A stretch of 64,000 nt of DNA, from assembly GCF_008124835.1 (NCBI RefSeq), contig NZ_VNHW01000009.1, positions 1 through 64,000 of the forward strand. The letters are read 5' to 3'. How positions within the stretch are numbered: the first letter of the stretch is position 1; each line of letters starts with the position of its first letter. Source of the DNA: Blastococcus xanthinilyticus. Lineage in GTDB: Bacteria > Actinomycetota > Actinomycetes > Mycobacteriales > Geodermatophilaceae. Position numbers and translations under genes: made by a program. A model generated the notes under the pieces. The model was not told where the DNA came from. It worked only from the letters and a program-made list of their open reading frames with translations, and made no database searches. This document shows, one piece after another, positions 33,174 through 42,678 of the stretch.

Positions 33174-34133
33174 TCAGAGCTCCGGGACGCACGGCCCGTC
33201 GCCGAGCACCGCGAGGCCGGCCAGGTCGCCGGCCGCGAACGCGGTGAACGACCGCCGCGCCTCCGGGTACATCAGCTCCCGGTCGTCGTCCACGTGCGAG
33301 AGGCCGACCAGGTGGCCGAGCTCGTGGAGCACCACCGCCCGGACGCTGGCGGCGCCGTCCGGCTCGGCCAGGATCGCCGGCAGCTGCCCGGCGTCCAGGC
33401 TGACCGTGCCGGTCACGTACACGCGCGGGCCGTCGTCGAGGAAGACGGCGGTGCTGCCCGCCTCGCCGACGACGTCCCCCGCGAGCGCCGGGTTCTCCGC
33501 CTCGACCTGCCAGCCGATGAGCACCGGCGCCCACCGGTCGCCGTAGCGCTCCGGCTGGAAGGGCGCGTGCTCGCCGGTCAGCGGCTCGTCGCTGTAGCCG
33601 TCGAAGACGAAGGTCAGGCCGGTGGCCTCGGCGACCCGGGCGACCGCGTCGTGCACCAGCGCCTCGCCGCCCGGCGGCGCCGCATCCGGGCGGAACACGT
33701 AGCGGATCTCCCGGCAGGGGTCGTAGGCGACCGGGGTGACGCCGTCGGCCTGGGTCGCGGTGAAGGCGTGCACGCCGCCGCCCGGGATGCCGGCCGGGGG
33801 CCGGCCCAGCGGCGTGGTCGCGCCGGCCGGGGTGGGCCGGTCGGTCGGCGGGGCCGGGGCCGCGACGACGGGCAGGTCCGGCGCCGCGGTGGTGGTCCCG
33901 GTCGACCACGGCCACGCCGGGGGATCGGTGAAGGCCAGCCCGGCCGCCACGGCCGCGACGACGAGGGCGGCGCTCCAGCGGCCGGCCCGGGACCCGCGCC
34001 GGCGTGGCAGGGGCGGCGGGAGGGGCGGCCCGCCGGCGGCCTCGTCGAGGACCCACTGCGGCGTCCGGCCGCTGGGCGACGACGGCAGCCCGAGCACGTC
34101 GTCCCCGGGTCGCTGGGGTTCCACACCCGTCAT
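33174..34133 (-). CDS. Membrane-anchored metzincin-like (matrixin-type) protease
   Basis: A 319-residue protein with a short Pro-rich cytoplasmic part, a single membrane helix near residues 52-70 and a long Pro/Thr linker. The extracellular domain has HELGHLVGLSH at 270-280, the HExxHxxGxxH zinc site of metzincins, followed by ELMYPE, a likely Met-turn. The upstream PVAYDPCREIRYVFRP and DGYSDEPLTGE segments occur in other actinobacterial matrixin-like proteins. Substrate unknown. It lies downstream of cca on the same strand. Confidence 0.85.
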   Translation of the reverse strand: MTGVEPQRPGDDVLGLPSSPSGRTPQWVLDEAAGGPPLPPPLPRRRGSRAGRWSAALVVAAVAAGLAFTDPPAWPWSTGTTTAAPDLPVVAAPAPPTDRPTPAGATTPLGRPPAGIPGGGVHAFTATQADGVTPVAYDPCREIRYVFRPDAAPPGGEALVHDAVARVAEATGLTFVFDGYSDEPLTGEHAPFQPERYGDRWAPVLIGWQVEAENPALAGDVVGEAGSTAVFLDDGPRVYVTGTVSLDAGQLPAILAEPDGAASVRAVVLHELGHLVGLSHVDDDRELMYPEARRSFTAFAAGDLAGLAVLGDGPCVPEL

Positions 34134-34197
34134 GTCGGCAGCGTCGCCCCTTTCCTGGAGGGGGCAACGTGCGCGCCGGGTCCGGCGTTCCGCGCGC

Positions 34198-35685
34198 CTA
34201 GCCCTGGCGCTCGGCCCACCACCGGCGGAGCGCGGCCTCGGCCTCGTCCCGGTCCAGCGGCCCGCGCTCGAGCCGCAGGTCCTTGAGGAACCGCCACGCC
34301 ACGCCCACCTCCGGGCCGGGGGGCAGGCCGAGGAGCTCCATGATCGCGTTGCCGTCGAGGTCGGGCCGGACGCGGGCGAGGTCCTCCTGCTCGGCGATCT
34401 CGGCGATCCGCTGCTCGAGGGAGTCGTAGGTCGCCGACAGCGCCGCCGCCCGCCGCTTGTTGCGGGTGGTGGAGTCCGACCGGACCAGCTTGTGCAGGCG
34501 GGGGAGCAGGTCGCCGGCGTCGGTGACGTACCGGCGGACCGCGGAGTCGGTCCAGTGGCCGTCGCCGTAGCCGTGGAAGCGCAGGTGCAGGAAGGTCAGC
34601 CGGGAGACGGCCTCGATCACGTCCTTGGGGTAGCGCAGGGCGGTGAGCCGCTTGCGCACGAGCTTGGCCCCGACCACCTCGTGGTGGTGGAAGGAGACCC
34701 GCCCGCCGGGTTCGTGCCGCCGCGTCGCGGGCTTGCCGATGTCGTGCAGCAGCGCGGCCAGGCGCAGCACCAGGTCGGGGGAGTCGTGGTCGTCGTCGGC
34801 CAGCTCCAGGGCGATGGCCTGGTCCAGCACGGTCAGCGAGTGGCTGTAGACGTCCTTGTGCTGGTGGTGCTCGTCGATCTCCATGCGCAGCGCCGACAGC
34901 TCCGGCAGGACGACGTCGGCCAGCCCGGTGGCGACGAACAGCTCCAGCGCGGCGCGGGGGGAGTCCTGGAGCAGGGTCTTGGACAGCTCGGCGTTGACGC
35001 GCTCCGGCGTGATGCGGGCCAGGTCGCCGGCGAGCGCGGTCATCGCGGCGACGACGTCCTCGGTGGGGGCGAGGCCCAGCTGGGCGACGAAGCGCACCGC
35101 CCGCAGCATCCGCAGCGGGTCGTCGGCGAAGGACTCGACGGCCGCCCCCGGCGTGCGCAGCCGCCGGGCGAGCAGGTCGCCGAGGCCGCCGAAGGGATCG
35201 GTGACCGTGCGATCGGGACCGAGGGAGACCGCCATCGCGTTGACGGTGAAGTCGCGCCGGGCGAGGTCGTCGACCAGGGAGTCGCCCCACGCCACCTCGG
35301 GGTTGCGCGACTCGCGGTCGTACCGGTCGGCCCGGAACGTGGTGATCTCCACCCGGAGGCCACGGATCTCCGCGCCGACGGTGCCGAACGCGATCCCCGT
35401 GTTCCACGTGGAACGCGCCCAGCCCTGGAGCAGCTCGAGCACCTGCTCGGGCCGGGCGTCGGTGGTGACGTCGATGTCGCCCGGGGTCCCGGACCCGCCG
35501 GCAGCGGCAGCCAGCAGCGCGTCGCGCACCGAGCCGCCGACCAGGTGGACCTGGAATCCCGCGGCGGCGGACCGCTGCCCCAGCTCGGTGAGCACCGGGG
35601 AGAGGTCGACCAGCTTCCGGACGGTCTCCTGGACCGCCGGCGGGACCGGCTCGGGCTCAGGGGGACTCGGCGGGGTGGCGGACAC
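34198..35685 (-). CDS. cca: CCA tRNA nucleotidyltransferase (PcnA/Cca type)
   Basis: A 495-residue nucleotidyltransferase adding or repairing the tRNA 3' CCA. The catalytic head shows LVGGSVRDALL near 48 and GDIDVTTDARP with the metal-binding Asp pair, then VEITTFR, RRDFTVNAMA and DPLRMLRAVRF. A C-terminal HD domain carries LLHDIGKP near 320 and HHHEVVGA. GTG 35683-35685 gives the usual N-terminus; the longer open frame is antisense to the NUDIX gene. It holds a parS site and is divergent from the NUDIX gene, as in mycobacteria. Confidence 0.94.
   Translation of the reverse strand: MSATPPSPPEPEPVPPAVQETVRKLVDLSPVLTELGQRSAAAGFQVHLVGGSVRDALLAAAAGGSGTPGDIDVTTDARPEQVLELLQGWARSTWNTGIAFGTVGAEIRGLRVEITTFRADRYDRESRNPEVAWGDSLVDDLARRDFTVNAMAVSLGPDRTVTDPFGGLGDLLARRLRTPGAAVESFADDPLRMLRAVRFVAQLGLAPTEDVVAAMTALAGDLARITPERVNAELSKTLLQDSPRAALELFVATGLADVVLPELSALRMEIDEHHQHKDVYSHSLTVLDQAIALELADDDHDSPDLVLRLAALLHDIGKPATRRHEPGGRVSFHHHEVVGAKLVRKRLTALRYPKDVIEAVSRLTFLHLRFHGYGDGHWTDSAVRRYVTDAGDLLPRLHKLVRSDSTTRNKRRAAALSATYDSLEQRIAEIAEQEDLARVRPDLDGNAIMELLGLPPGPEVGVAWRFLKDLRLERGPLDRDEAEAALRRWWAERQG
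35401..35414. promoter_or_regulatory. parS-like ParB binding site
   Basis: GTTCCACGTGGAAC inside the cca coding sequence, about 15 kb left of parAB. Confidence 0.82.
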
Positions 35686-35829
35686 GACGAGCCAGCCTAG
35701 TGCCGCGGCGGCGCCGGCCGGACCGGGCCGGCGGACGCCCCGCCCCGCGGGCGCCCTCCACCGGCGTCCCGCGGCGGTGCCGCCGGGCTCCCCGCTGCGC
35801 TGCTCCCGGAGCCGCGGCCGGTGGCGCGC

Positions 35830-35835
35830 TACCCT
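35830..35835 (+). promoter_or_regulatory. Probable leaderless -10 (TACCCT) of the NUDIX gene
   Basis: TACCCT ends six bases before ATG 35842. Confidence 0.5.
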
Positions 35836-35841
35836 CCTGGC

Positions 35842-36318
35842 ATGGCTGGGACGGGCGGGCGAGGGCGCCCGGGCCGCCGGCTGCGCCGGGTCGACGAGAC
35901 CTCCGCCGGGGGCCTGGTGGTGGCCGACGACGGCGTGACGGGGCCCCGTGCCGCCCTGATCGGCCGCACCGACCGCCGCGGCCGACTGCTCTGGTCGCTG
36001 CCGAAGGGCCACATCGAGGCGGGGGAGACCCCCGAGGACACCGCCGTCCGCGAGGTGGCCGAGGAGACCGGGATCATCGGCGAGGTCGTCGCCCCGCTGG
36101 GGATCATCGACTTCTGGTTCGTCGCCGAGGGCCGCCGGGTGCACAAGACGGTGCACCACTTCCTGCTGCGGGCGGTCGGCGGCGCCCTCTCCGATGCCGA
36201 CGTCGAGGTCACCGAGGTGGCCTGGGTCCCCCTGGACGAGCTGAGCACCCGGCTGGCCTACGCGGACGAGCGGGCGCTGGTCGAGCGGGCGCCCGGGCTC
36301 CTGGCCGACAGCGCGTGA
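35842..36318 (+). CDS. NUDIX hydrolase (MutT4-like)
   Basis: A 158-residue NUDIX protein. The box [20 protein letters not shown] followed by TGI near residues 54-76 contains the REVAEE metal-binding core. WSLPKGH precedes it and VHHFLLR follows, as in RppH/diadenosine-polyphosphate-type members. It corresponds in position to mycobacterial mutT4 (divergent from pcnA, before the DUF6049 and murJ genes). Substrate is uncertain. Its stop overlaps the GTG of the next gene (GTGA), starting a plus-strand operon NUDIX-DUF6049-murJ-pseudokinase. Confidence 0.93.
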   Translation: MAGTGGRGRPGRRLRRVDETSAGGLVVADDGVTGPRAALIGRTDRRGRLLWSLPKGHIEAGETPEDTAVREVAEETGIIGEVVAPLGIIDFWFVAEGRRVHKTVHHFLLRAVGGALSDADVEVTEVAWVPLDELSTRLAYADERALVERAPGLLADSA

Positions 36319-38702
36319 CCCGGCCGGCTGCCGCCCGCGCCGGTGGCCGCCCCGCCGCCGACGCCCCTGCCCGGCCGGGCGCCGCCCGGCGCGTGGCCGC
36401 GCTCGCCCCGCTGGTGGCCGGCGCGCTCGCGCTGACCGGGCCCGCCCTGGCACCTGGCGTGGCCGCGGCCCCGGCCGCTCCCCCGGGGACGACCGCACCG
36501 GTCACGGCACCCGCGGCGGCACCGGACGAGGCGGCCACCACCGTCGGGCCGGTCCGCATCGACGTCGCCCGCTTCGAACCGCGCACGGTGACGCCCGGCT
36601 CGCTCATCACCCTGACCGGCACGCTGACCAACACCGGCAGCGAGCCGATCACCGATCTCGCGGTGCGGCTGCAGCGCGGCGACGTCCGCACCGACCGTCC
36701 CGCGCTGGCCGAGGCCGTGCGGGATCCCGATCCGGCGACCACGGTGCAGCCCGCGTTCGCCCCTCTTGACTTCGAGCTCGCACCCGGGGAGAGCGAGGAG
36801 TTCAGCTACACGCTGGACTCCGCCGAGCTGCGGCTCGACGCCGACGGGGTCTACCCGGTGCTGTTCAACGTCAACGGCACCGTCGGCGGGGACGACGAGC
36901 GGGTGGGGGAGCTGGCGACCTTCCTCGCCCAGCAGCCGGTCGAGCCGACGGCGCGGACGACCGTGGCCTGGCTGTGGCCGCTGTCCGAGCGCACCCACCG
37001 CACCGCGGCCGGGGCGTTCGCCGACGACGAGCTCACCGAGAGCGTCAGCGCCGGTGGCCGGCTCGACCGCGCGCTCGCCGTCGTCGAGCGGCTGCCCGGG
37101 AGCGGCAACGGCGCGCCCCCGCTGCCGGTGACCCTGGCCATCGATCCGGCCCTGGTGGAAGCGCTGGCCCTCATGGCCGGCGGGCCCTACGCCGTCGGAG
37201 GGGTCGAGGACGCCGGTACCGGCACCGAGGAGGCACAGGCCTTCCTGGAGCGGCTCCGGGCGGTCGCCGCCGTCCACCCGGTGGTCGCCCTGCCCTACGG
37301 CGATGTCGACGCCGACAGCCTGACATCGGCCGGTCTCGGCGACGTGGTGACCCGCAGCCTCCCCGGGACGCCGGAGGGCACCGCCCAGGCCCGCCCGGCG
37401 CCCGTGCCGGACCCGGCCACGGACGGCGGCACGGCGGCTCCGACCGGGCCGGCGCAGACCCCGGCGGCGGAGACCGGTGCCGGGGCGGCGATCCTCGCCG
37501 AGGTGCTGGACGTCACCCCGGTCACCGACCTGGCGTGGGCCGCCGACGGCTCCTTCGACCCGGCGACGCTGGACACCCTGCGCGCCGGCGGGGTGGAGCG
37601 GGTGGTGCTGGACAGCGAGGCGCTCACCGACGGCGACTCCGCCGTCGGCATGGACGGCTCCGACGCCGTTGCCCGCAGCACGCTGGTCACCGGCGAGGAG
37701 CAACTGGACGTGCTGGTCGCCGACCAGACCCTGGGCGCCGTCGTGGGGTCGGCCGCGGTGACCGCCGGCGGGCCGCGCATCGCCGAGCAGCGCTACCTGG
37801 CCGAGCTGGCCGCCCTGACGATGCAGGCGCCCCCCGGCACCGAGCAGACGGTGCTGGTGGCCCCGCCCCGCGCCCTCGAGGCCGGTCTCGAGGGCGCCGG
37901 GGCGATGATCTCCGACGCCACCGGCCTGCCCTGGCTCCGGCCGGGGACGGTGGCCGGGCTCGCCGCGCTGCCGGCCGCGGACGCCGGTGGCCTGGCCCCG
38001 GCGGACGGCGACGGCGGGCTCGACGCCGCCGGGCTGGCCACCCTGGGGGAGGCGGTCGCGGCGCGCGAGGACCTCGCCGCGGCGGTCGTGGGCGACCCGG
38101 CGACGGCGCTGCGGGCCTACGACGCCGGTCTCGCCCGGACGGCCTCGGTCCTGTGGCGGACCGCCCCGGAGGAGTTCGCCGCGGCCGCGGCCGACGCCCG
38201 GGCCACGGTGTCCCGCCTCCGCGAGCGGGTGACCGTGGTGGCGCCGGCGGACGGCACCTACAGCCTGGCCTCCAGCGACGCGCCCCTGGTGCTGACCGTC
38301 GACAACCCGCTCCCCTTCCCGGTGCAGGTGCGCCTACAGGTCCAGACCCCCGCCAACCGCGGCATCGTGGTCGGGGACATCGGCGTGCAGACCCTCGCGC
38401 CCGAGCAGCGCACCCTCCTGCAGATCCCGGCCGAGCTGCACCGCTCCGGCGGCTTCCCGGTCACCGCGCAGGTCACCACCCCCTCGGGCCTGCCGCTCGG
38501 CGACCCCGTCGAGATCCAGCTCAAGAGCACCGCCTACGGCTCCATCTCGCTGTTCATCACCGTCGGGGCGGCCTCGCTGCTCGGGCTGCTGTTCCTCCGC
38601 CGGCTGGTGCACTTCGTGCTCCGCCGGCGCCGTGGGACCGCCGCGGCGGACGTGGCGGCGGCGCCGGACCTGCCGGCGCCCCCCGTGCGGAGCCCCGTGT
38701 GA
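36315..38702 (+). CDS. DUF6049 family exported membrane protein (Rv3909 type)
   Basis: A 795-residue protein from GTG 36315, overlapping the NUDIX stop by 4 bases. It has a signal sequence ([20 protein letters not shown] near 27-46), a long extracytoplasmic region and one C-terminal membrane helix ([18 protein letters not shown] near 740). The ectodomain begins with an Ig-like module ([20 protein letters not shown]), then [17 protein letters not shown], a family hallmark, and a glycosidase-like barrel region. It is conserved next to murJ in actinobacteria; a cell-wall role is inferred from that place. Its last base pairs overlap the murJ start. Confidence 0.88.
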   Translation: MTRPAAARAGGRPAADAPARPGAARRVAALAPLVAGALALTGPALAPGVAAAPAAPPGTTAPVTAPAAAPDEAATTVGPVRIDVARFEPRTVTPGSLITLTGTLTNTGSEPITDLAVRLQRGDVRTDRPALAEAVRDPDPATTVQPAFAPLDFELAPGESEEFSYTLDSAELRLDADGVYPVLFNVNGTVGGDDERVGELATFLAQQPVEPTARTTVAWLWPLSERTHRTAAGAFADDELTESVSAGGRLDRALAVVERLPGSGNGAPPLPVTLAIDPALVEALALMAGGPYAVGGVEDAGTGTEEAQAFLERLRAVAAVHPVVALPYGDVDADSLTSAGLGDVVTRSLPGTPEGTAQARPAPVPDPATDGGTAAPTGPAQTPAAETGAGAAILAEVLDVTPVTDLAWAADGSFDPATLDTLRAGGVERVVLDSEALTDGDSAVGMDGSDAVARSTLVTGEEQLDVLVADQTLGAVVGSAAVTAGGPRIAEQRYLAELAALTMQAPPGTEQTVLVAPPRALEAGLEGAGAMISDATGLPWLRPGTVAGLAALPAADAGGLAPADGDGGLDAAGLATLGEAVAAREDLAAAVVGDPATALRAYDAGLARTASVLWRTAPEEFAAAAADARATVSRLRERVTVVAPADGTYSLASSDAPLVLTVDNPLPFPVQVRLQVQTPANRGIVVGDIGVQTLAPEQRTLLQIPAELHRSGGFPVTAQVTTPSGLPLGDPVEIQLKSTAYGSISLFITVGAASLLGLLFLRRLVHFVLRRRRGTAAADVAAAPDLPAPPVRSPV

Positions 38703-40801
38703 GCGACCAGTCCCGGTCCTCCTCGGAGGACCCGGTGCGCGATCACGCGCCCGACGACCGCGCGCCGGACGACCACCCGCAGCGGCCGGTCCGCCTGCCT
38801 CCGCCGCCGGCGCCGACGCGCACCGGGCAGCGGCGCGCGTGGGGTTCCCCGTCGCCGCTGCCGCCCGCCCCCTACCTGGCGACCCCGCCCAGCGACGCGG
38901 TCTTCGCCGCCCCTCCCGTCGGTGACGGCGGCCCGGCCGAGGCCGCCGCCGACAGCGCCGTCCCGCCGCCGGTGCGGCCTCTGCCCGGACGCCCGCCGGT
39001 CCCCCCGCCGCCGCCCGGGCGCCCCGACCGCCCCCGGGCGGCCACCCCGGTGCCGCCGCTGCCGCCGCTGCGGCACCGCTGGGTACCGGCCGCGGACGAG
39101 ACCCAGGTCTTCGCGATGCCGGTGCTCCCGCCGGTCCCCCGGGCGGCGCAGGAGACCGACGAGGACGTCGAGCGCCGCGAGGGCGCCCCCGGCGCCAGCG
39201 GTGGCATCCTCCGCGCCGCCGGGACCATGGCGGTCGCCACGCTGGTCTCCCGGATCACCGGGCTGCTCCGCACGACGGTGCTGGCCGCGGCCCTCGGCGT
39301 CGGGCTGGTGGCCAACGCCTACGTCGTCGTCAACACGCTGCCCAACATCATCTACGAGCTGCTGCTCGGGGGCGTCCTGACCTCGGTGATCGTGCCGCTG
39401 CTCGTGCACGCCCAGGAGCGGGACCGGGACGACGGCGTGGGCTACGCCCAGCGGCTGGCCACCGTCGCCCTGGCCGGCCTGGCGGTGATGACCGCCGCCG
39501 CCGTGCTCGCCGCACCCCTGCTGACCGCGCTCTACGGGCTCGACGAGGACCCCGAGCAGTACCGGCTGGCCACCTGGCTGGCCCGCATCCTGCTGGTGGA
39601 GATCGTCTTCTACGGGTTCGGCGCCTTCGCCCAGGCGGTGCTCAACTCCCGTGGCGTGTTCGGGCCGCCCGCGTGGGCGCCGGTGCTCAACAACGTCGTC
39701 GTGATCGCGACCGGCCTGGTCTTCCTCGCCGCGGCCGGCCCCGGCTCGCTGGAGCCGGCCACCATCGCACCCGGCCTGGTGTGGCTCCTCGGCATCGGCA
39801 CGCTGCTGGGCATCGCCGTGCAGGCGCTGGTGCTGGTGCCCTCGCTGCGCAAGGTCGGGGTGCCGCTCCGGCCCCGCTGGGGTCTCCGGGACACCGGCCT
39901 GCGCGAGGCCGGGACCCTGGGGCTGTGGGTGGTCGGTTACGTGGCAGTGAGCCAGGTCGGCGTGCTGGTCGCCACCCGGATCGCCAACGACGCCGCGCTC
40001 GAGGGCGGCCTCGGGCCGGCGGCGTTCTCCTACGCCAGCCTGCTGTTCCAGATGCCGTACGGGATCATCGGCGTCGCGCTGCTGACCGCGCTGGTGCCCC
40101 GCATGAGCCGGGCGGCCTCCCGGTCCGACGTCCCCGGGGTCGTGCAGGACCTCTCGCTCGGCACCCGTCTCTCGTCCCTCGGGCTGCTGCCGGTCACCGC
40201 CGTGCTCACGGTCCTGGGCCCGGCGATCGGCGTCCTGGTCTTCGCCTGGGGCAACACGTCGGTGGACGAGGCCCGCGCCATCGGCACGGCGCTGGCCGTG
40301 GGCGCCTTCGGGCTCCTCCCGATGGCGGTGACCCTGCTGCAGCTGCGCGTCTTCTACGCGATGAAGGACGCGCGCACGCCCACCCTCATCCAGGTGGGCA
40401 TGGTCGCCGTCCGGGTCCCGCTGCTCCTGCTGGTGCCCGCCGTCGTCGAGCCCGAGCACGTCGTGGCCGGGCTGATGCTGGTCACCAGCCTCACCTACGT
40501 CGCAGGGTGGGTCATCGGCGACCTCGCGCTGCGCCGCGAGCTCGGCGGCCTGCGCACCAGCGAGACCTTCCTCCCGGTCGCCCGCATCGCCGCGGTGGCC
40601 CTCGTCGCGGGTCTCGCCGGCGGTCTTGTCCAGATCGTGACCGGCGACCTGCACGGACGGTCGACCGCAGGGTCGCTCCTGCAGGTGCTCATCGGTACCG
40701 TGGTCATCGGCGGTGTCGCACTGGTCGGCCTGGTGATGGCCCGTGTTCCGGAGGTCCGGGAGCCCCTGGCTTCGGTCAGGGCCCGGCTGGGGCGCGGGTG
40801 A
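38699..40801 (+). CDS. murJ: Lipid II flippase MurJ (MviN)
   Basis: A 700-residue MurJ starting at GTG 38699 inside the upstream stop. Residues 1-165 are a Pro-rich cytoplasmic extension. From about 167 (GILRAAGTMAVATLVSRITG) there are fourteen predicted membrane helices. MurJ landmarks are NTLPNIIYELLLGGVLTSVI, FGAFAQAVLNSRGVFGPPAWA near 303 and QMPYGIIGVALLTALVPRMS near 450. MurJ carries lipid-linked peptidoglycan precursor across the membrane. In mycobacteria the same polypeptide continues into a pseudokinase; here that part is a separate overlapping gene. Confidence 0.94.
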   Translation: MSDQSRSSSEDPVRDHAPDDRAPDDHPQRPVRLPPPPAPTRTGQRRAWGSPSPLPPAPYLATPPSDAVFAAPPVGDGGPAEAAADSAVPPPVRPLPGRPPVPPPPPGRPDRPRAATPVPPLPPLRHRWVPAADETQVFAMPVLPPVPRAAQETDEDVERREGAPGASGGILRAAGTMAVATLVSRITGLLRTTVLAAALGVGLVANAYVVVNTLPNIIYELLLGGVLTSVIVPLLVHAQERDRDDGVGYAQRLATVALAGLAVMTAAAVLAAPLLTALYGLDEDPEQYRLATWLARILLVEIVFYGFGAFAQAVLNSRGVFGPPAWAPVLNNVVVIATGLVFLAAAGPGSLEPATIAPGLVWLLGIGTLLGIAVQALVLVPSLRKVGVPLRPRWGLRDTGLREAGTLGLWVVGYVAVSQVGVLVATRIANDAALEGGLGPAAFSYASLLFQMPYGIIGVALLTALVPRMSRAASRSDVPGVVQDLSLGTRLSSLGLLPVTAVLTVLGPAIGVLVFAWGNTSVDEARAIGTALAVGAFGLLPMAVTLLQLRVFYAMKDARTPTLIQVGMVAVRVPLLLLVPAVVEPEHVVAGLMLVTSLTYVAGWVIGDLALRRELGGLRTSETFLPVARIAAVALVAGLAGGLVQIVTGDLHGRSTAGSLLQVLIGTVVIGGVALVGLVMARVPEVREPLASVRARLGRG

Positions 40802-40875
40802 ACCCGGACGACCGGCCGGCGCCGTCCGTGCCGGAGCGTCCGCCTCGGCGGCTCGAGAAGCACAGGGAGTCGACA

Positions 40876-42600
40876 GTGTCGATGGCGTCAACGACCACCG
40901 GCCTGCCCGACCGCTACCGGCCACTGGACCAGCTCGGCCCGGACGAGACCACGCCGACGGGCGTCATCCAGAGCTGGCGGGCCAAGGACCGGGTGCTCAA
41001 CCGTGACGTCGCCATCCGGGTGCACGTCCCGGCCGGGCCGGCCGCGCACGCCTGGATCACCCGCGCGCTGACCGCCGGCGGTCTCGCCACCCCGGCGCTG
41101 GCCATGGTCTACGACGCCTCCGAGGGCAGCGTGGACGGCGGCGCGGCCGGGGCGGCGTACGTCGTCAACGAGTGGATCGACGGCGAGACGCTGGCGCACC
41201 GGCTGAGCTCCGGGCCCATGCCCGAGCGCGAGCTGCGGTTGGTCCTGCGCCGGCTGGCCGAGGGCGTCGCCGAGGCGCACCGCGTCGGCCTCGCCGTGGG
41301 CGGCCTCACCCTGGAGAACGTGGTGCTGCGGCCCAACGGGCTGGTCGGCCTGCGGGCCGTCCCCGCCGCGGTGGGCACCGTGGACGGCGACATCAAGGCG
41401 CTCGGCGCCCTCCTGGAGGCCTGTCTCACCGGCGTCGGCCCGGGCGCGCGCCCCGCCACCGGCCCCTCCGACCTCGTCGCCCTGGCCCGCCGGGCCCGCT
41501 CCACCGAGCCCGGCCAAGGGATGTCGAGCGTCGCCGCCATGGCCGCGCTGCTCACCGAACGCCCGCGCACCGGCCCGACGCAGTCGATCACCGCGCCCCG
41601 CGGGGAGGACGGCGAGCGCGGCCGGCGCCGTCGGTCCTGGGGAGGCCGGGCCGAGGCGCCCGTCCGGCTCGAGCCCGGCGCACTGCCCCCCGTGCCTCCT
41701 GTGCGACCGGTCCCGGACGGGCCCACCCTCGCCGCGACCCCGCCGCCGCCGGTTCCCGCCGGCACGCAGCCGGCCGCCGTCCCGGGGCCCGACCGCGACG
41801 ACGAGGAGCCGTTCGGCGTGCTCGGCGCAGGCGACGCCGGCACGTACCCGGCCGGCGCGCACGGGTCGCACGCCTACGGGGCCGAGGCCTACGAGGCCGA
41901 CGGGTACGAGGCCGACGGGTACGAGGCGGACGCCGTCGACCCGGCCGACGAGGAGGACGGCGCCCGCCGGCACCGCGCCGTCGTCGTCGGCCTCCCGCTG
42001 CTCGCCCTCGCCGTGGTCATCGCGCTGGCCTGGTGGTTCGGATCCAGCATCCTGTCGGTGGCCGACTCGGTGGACGAGGACGGCACCGGATCCACCCCGC
42101 CCTCGAGCAGCGCCCCGGCCGAAGGATCCGACCAGGGCGGCGCGCCGGCCGGCGCCCCCGTGCCGATCACCGCCGCGGAGGTCTTCGACCCCTTCGGCGA
42201 CGGTGAGCCGGAGAACGACGGCGACGTCCCGCTCACCTACGACGGCGACCCGGCCACCGGCTGGTCCACGCTCACGTACCGCGGCTCGCCGGCCTTCGGC
42301 AACCTCAAGCCGGGCGTGGGCGTCGTCTACGACCTGGGCAGCGCCCAGCAGCTGTCCGGCGTCACCCTGCAGAGCGCGACGCCCGGCGCGACCGTCGAGG
42401 TGCGCACCAGCGAGTCGGCCACCGCCACGCTGGAGGACTTCGCCGTCGCCGCCGACGGGACGCTCGCCGACTCCACCGACCTCGCCTTCGACGAGCCGGT
42501 GACCGCCCGGTACGTGCTGGTGTGGCTCACCGGCCTGGTGGAGGGTCCCGACGGCTTCGCCGCCTCGGTGAACGAGGTCGAGACCCGCGCCGCGGGCTGA
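40876..42600 (+). CDS. Membrane-anchored pseudokinase with discoidin-like ectodomain
   Basis: A 574-residue protein. The N-terminal ~260 residues have a protein-kinase fold trace (LPDRYRPLDQL, DVAIRVHVPAGP, YVVNEWIDGETLAHRL) but no catalytic HRD or DFG; GGLTLENVVL replaces HRDLKxxN, so it should be inactive. A membrane helix lies near 367-385, followed by an ectodomain ending in a discoidin-like part (DGDPATGWSTLTY, VVYDLGSAQQLSGVTLQSA). This is the C-terminal half of mycobacterial MviN as a separate protein. GTG 40876 has AGGGAG six bases upstream; GTG 40798, overlapping the murJ stop, and ATG 40882 are alternatives. Confidence 0.82.
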   Translation: MSMASTTTGLPDRYRPLDQLGPDETTPTGVIQSWRAKDRVLNRDVAIRVHVPAGPAAHAWITRALTAGGLATPALAMVYDASEGSVDGGAAGAAYVVNEWIDGETLAHRLSSGPMPERELRLVLRRLAEGVAEAHRVGLAVGGLTLENVVLRPNGLVGLRAVPAAVGTVDGDIKALGALLEACLTGVGPGARPATGPSDLVALARRARSTEPGQGMSSVAAMAALLTERPRTGPTQSITAPRGEDGERGRRRRSWGGRAEAPVRLEPGALPPVPPVRPVPDGPTLAATPPPPVPAGTQPAAVPGPDRDDEEPFGVLGAGDAGTYPAGAHGSHAYGAEAYEADGYEADGYEADAVDPADEEDGARRHRAVVVGLPLLALAVVIALAWWFGSSILSVADSVDEDGTGSTPPSSSAPAEGSDQGGAPAGAPVPITAAEVFDPFGDGEPENDGDVPLTYDGDPATGWSTLTYRGSPAFGNLKPGVGVVYDLGSAQQLSGVTLQSATPGATVEVRTSESATATLEDFAVAADGTLADSTDLAFDEPVTARYVLVWLTGLVEGPDGFAASVNEVETRAAG

Positions 42601-42652
42601 CCGGGCACCCCGCGGAGGACCACCCGGCCCACCCCCGGGAGGGGGTCGCCGG

Positions 42653-42678
42653 GGAATGGGCCCCCTACCATCCTGGTT
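42653..42678 (+). promoter_or_regulatory. Sigma-R/SigH-type promoter of trxB (GGAAT-N18-GTT)
   Basis: GGAAT at 42653-42657 and GTT at 42676-42678 are separated by exactly 18 bases, the consensus of the thiol-stress sigma factors SigR (Streptomyces) and SigH (mycobacteria), which are known to drive trxB. Transcription would start near 42685-42688. Confidence 0.75.
42666..42671 (+). promoter_or_regulatory. Second, housekeeping-type -10 (TACCAT) at trxB
   Basis: TACCAT ends seven bases before GTG 42679, within the spacer of the SigR-type promoter, and could give a leaderless message starting at that codon. Confidence 0.4.
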
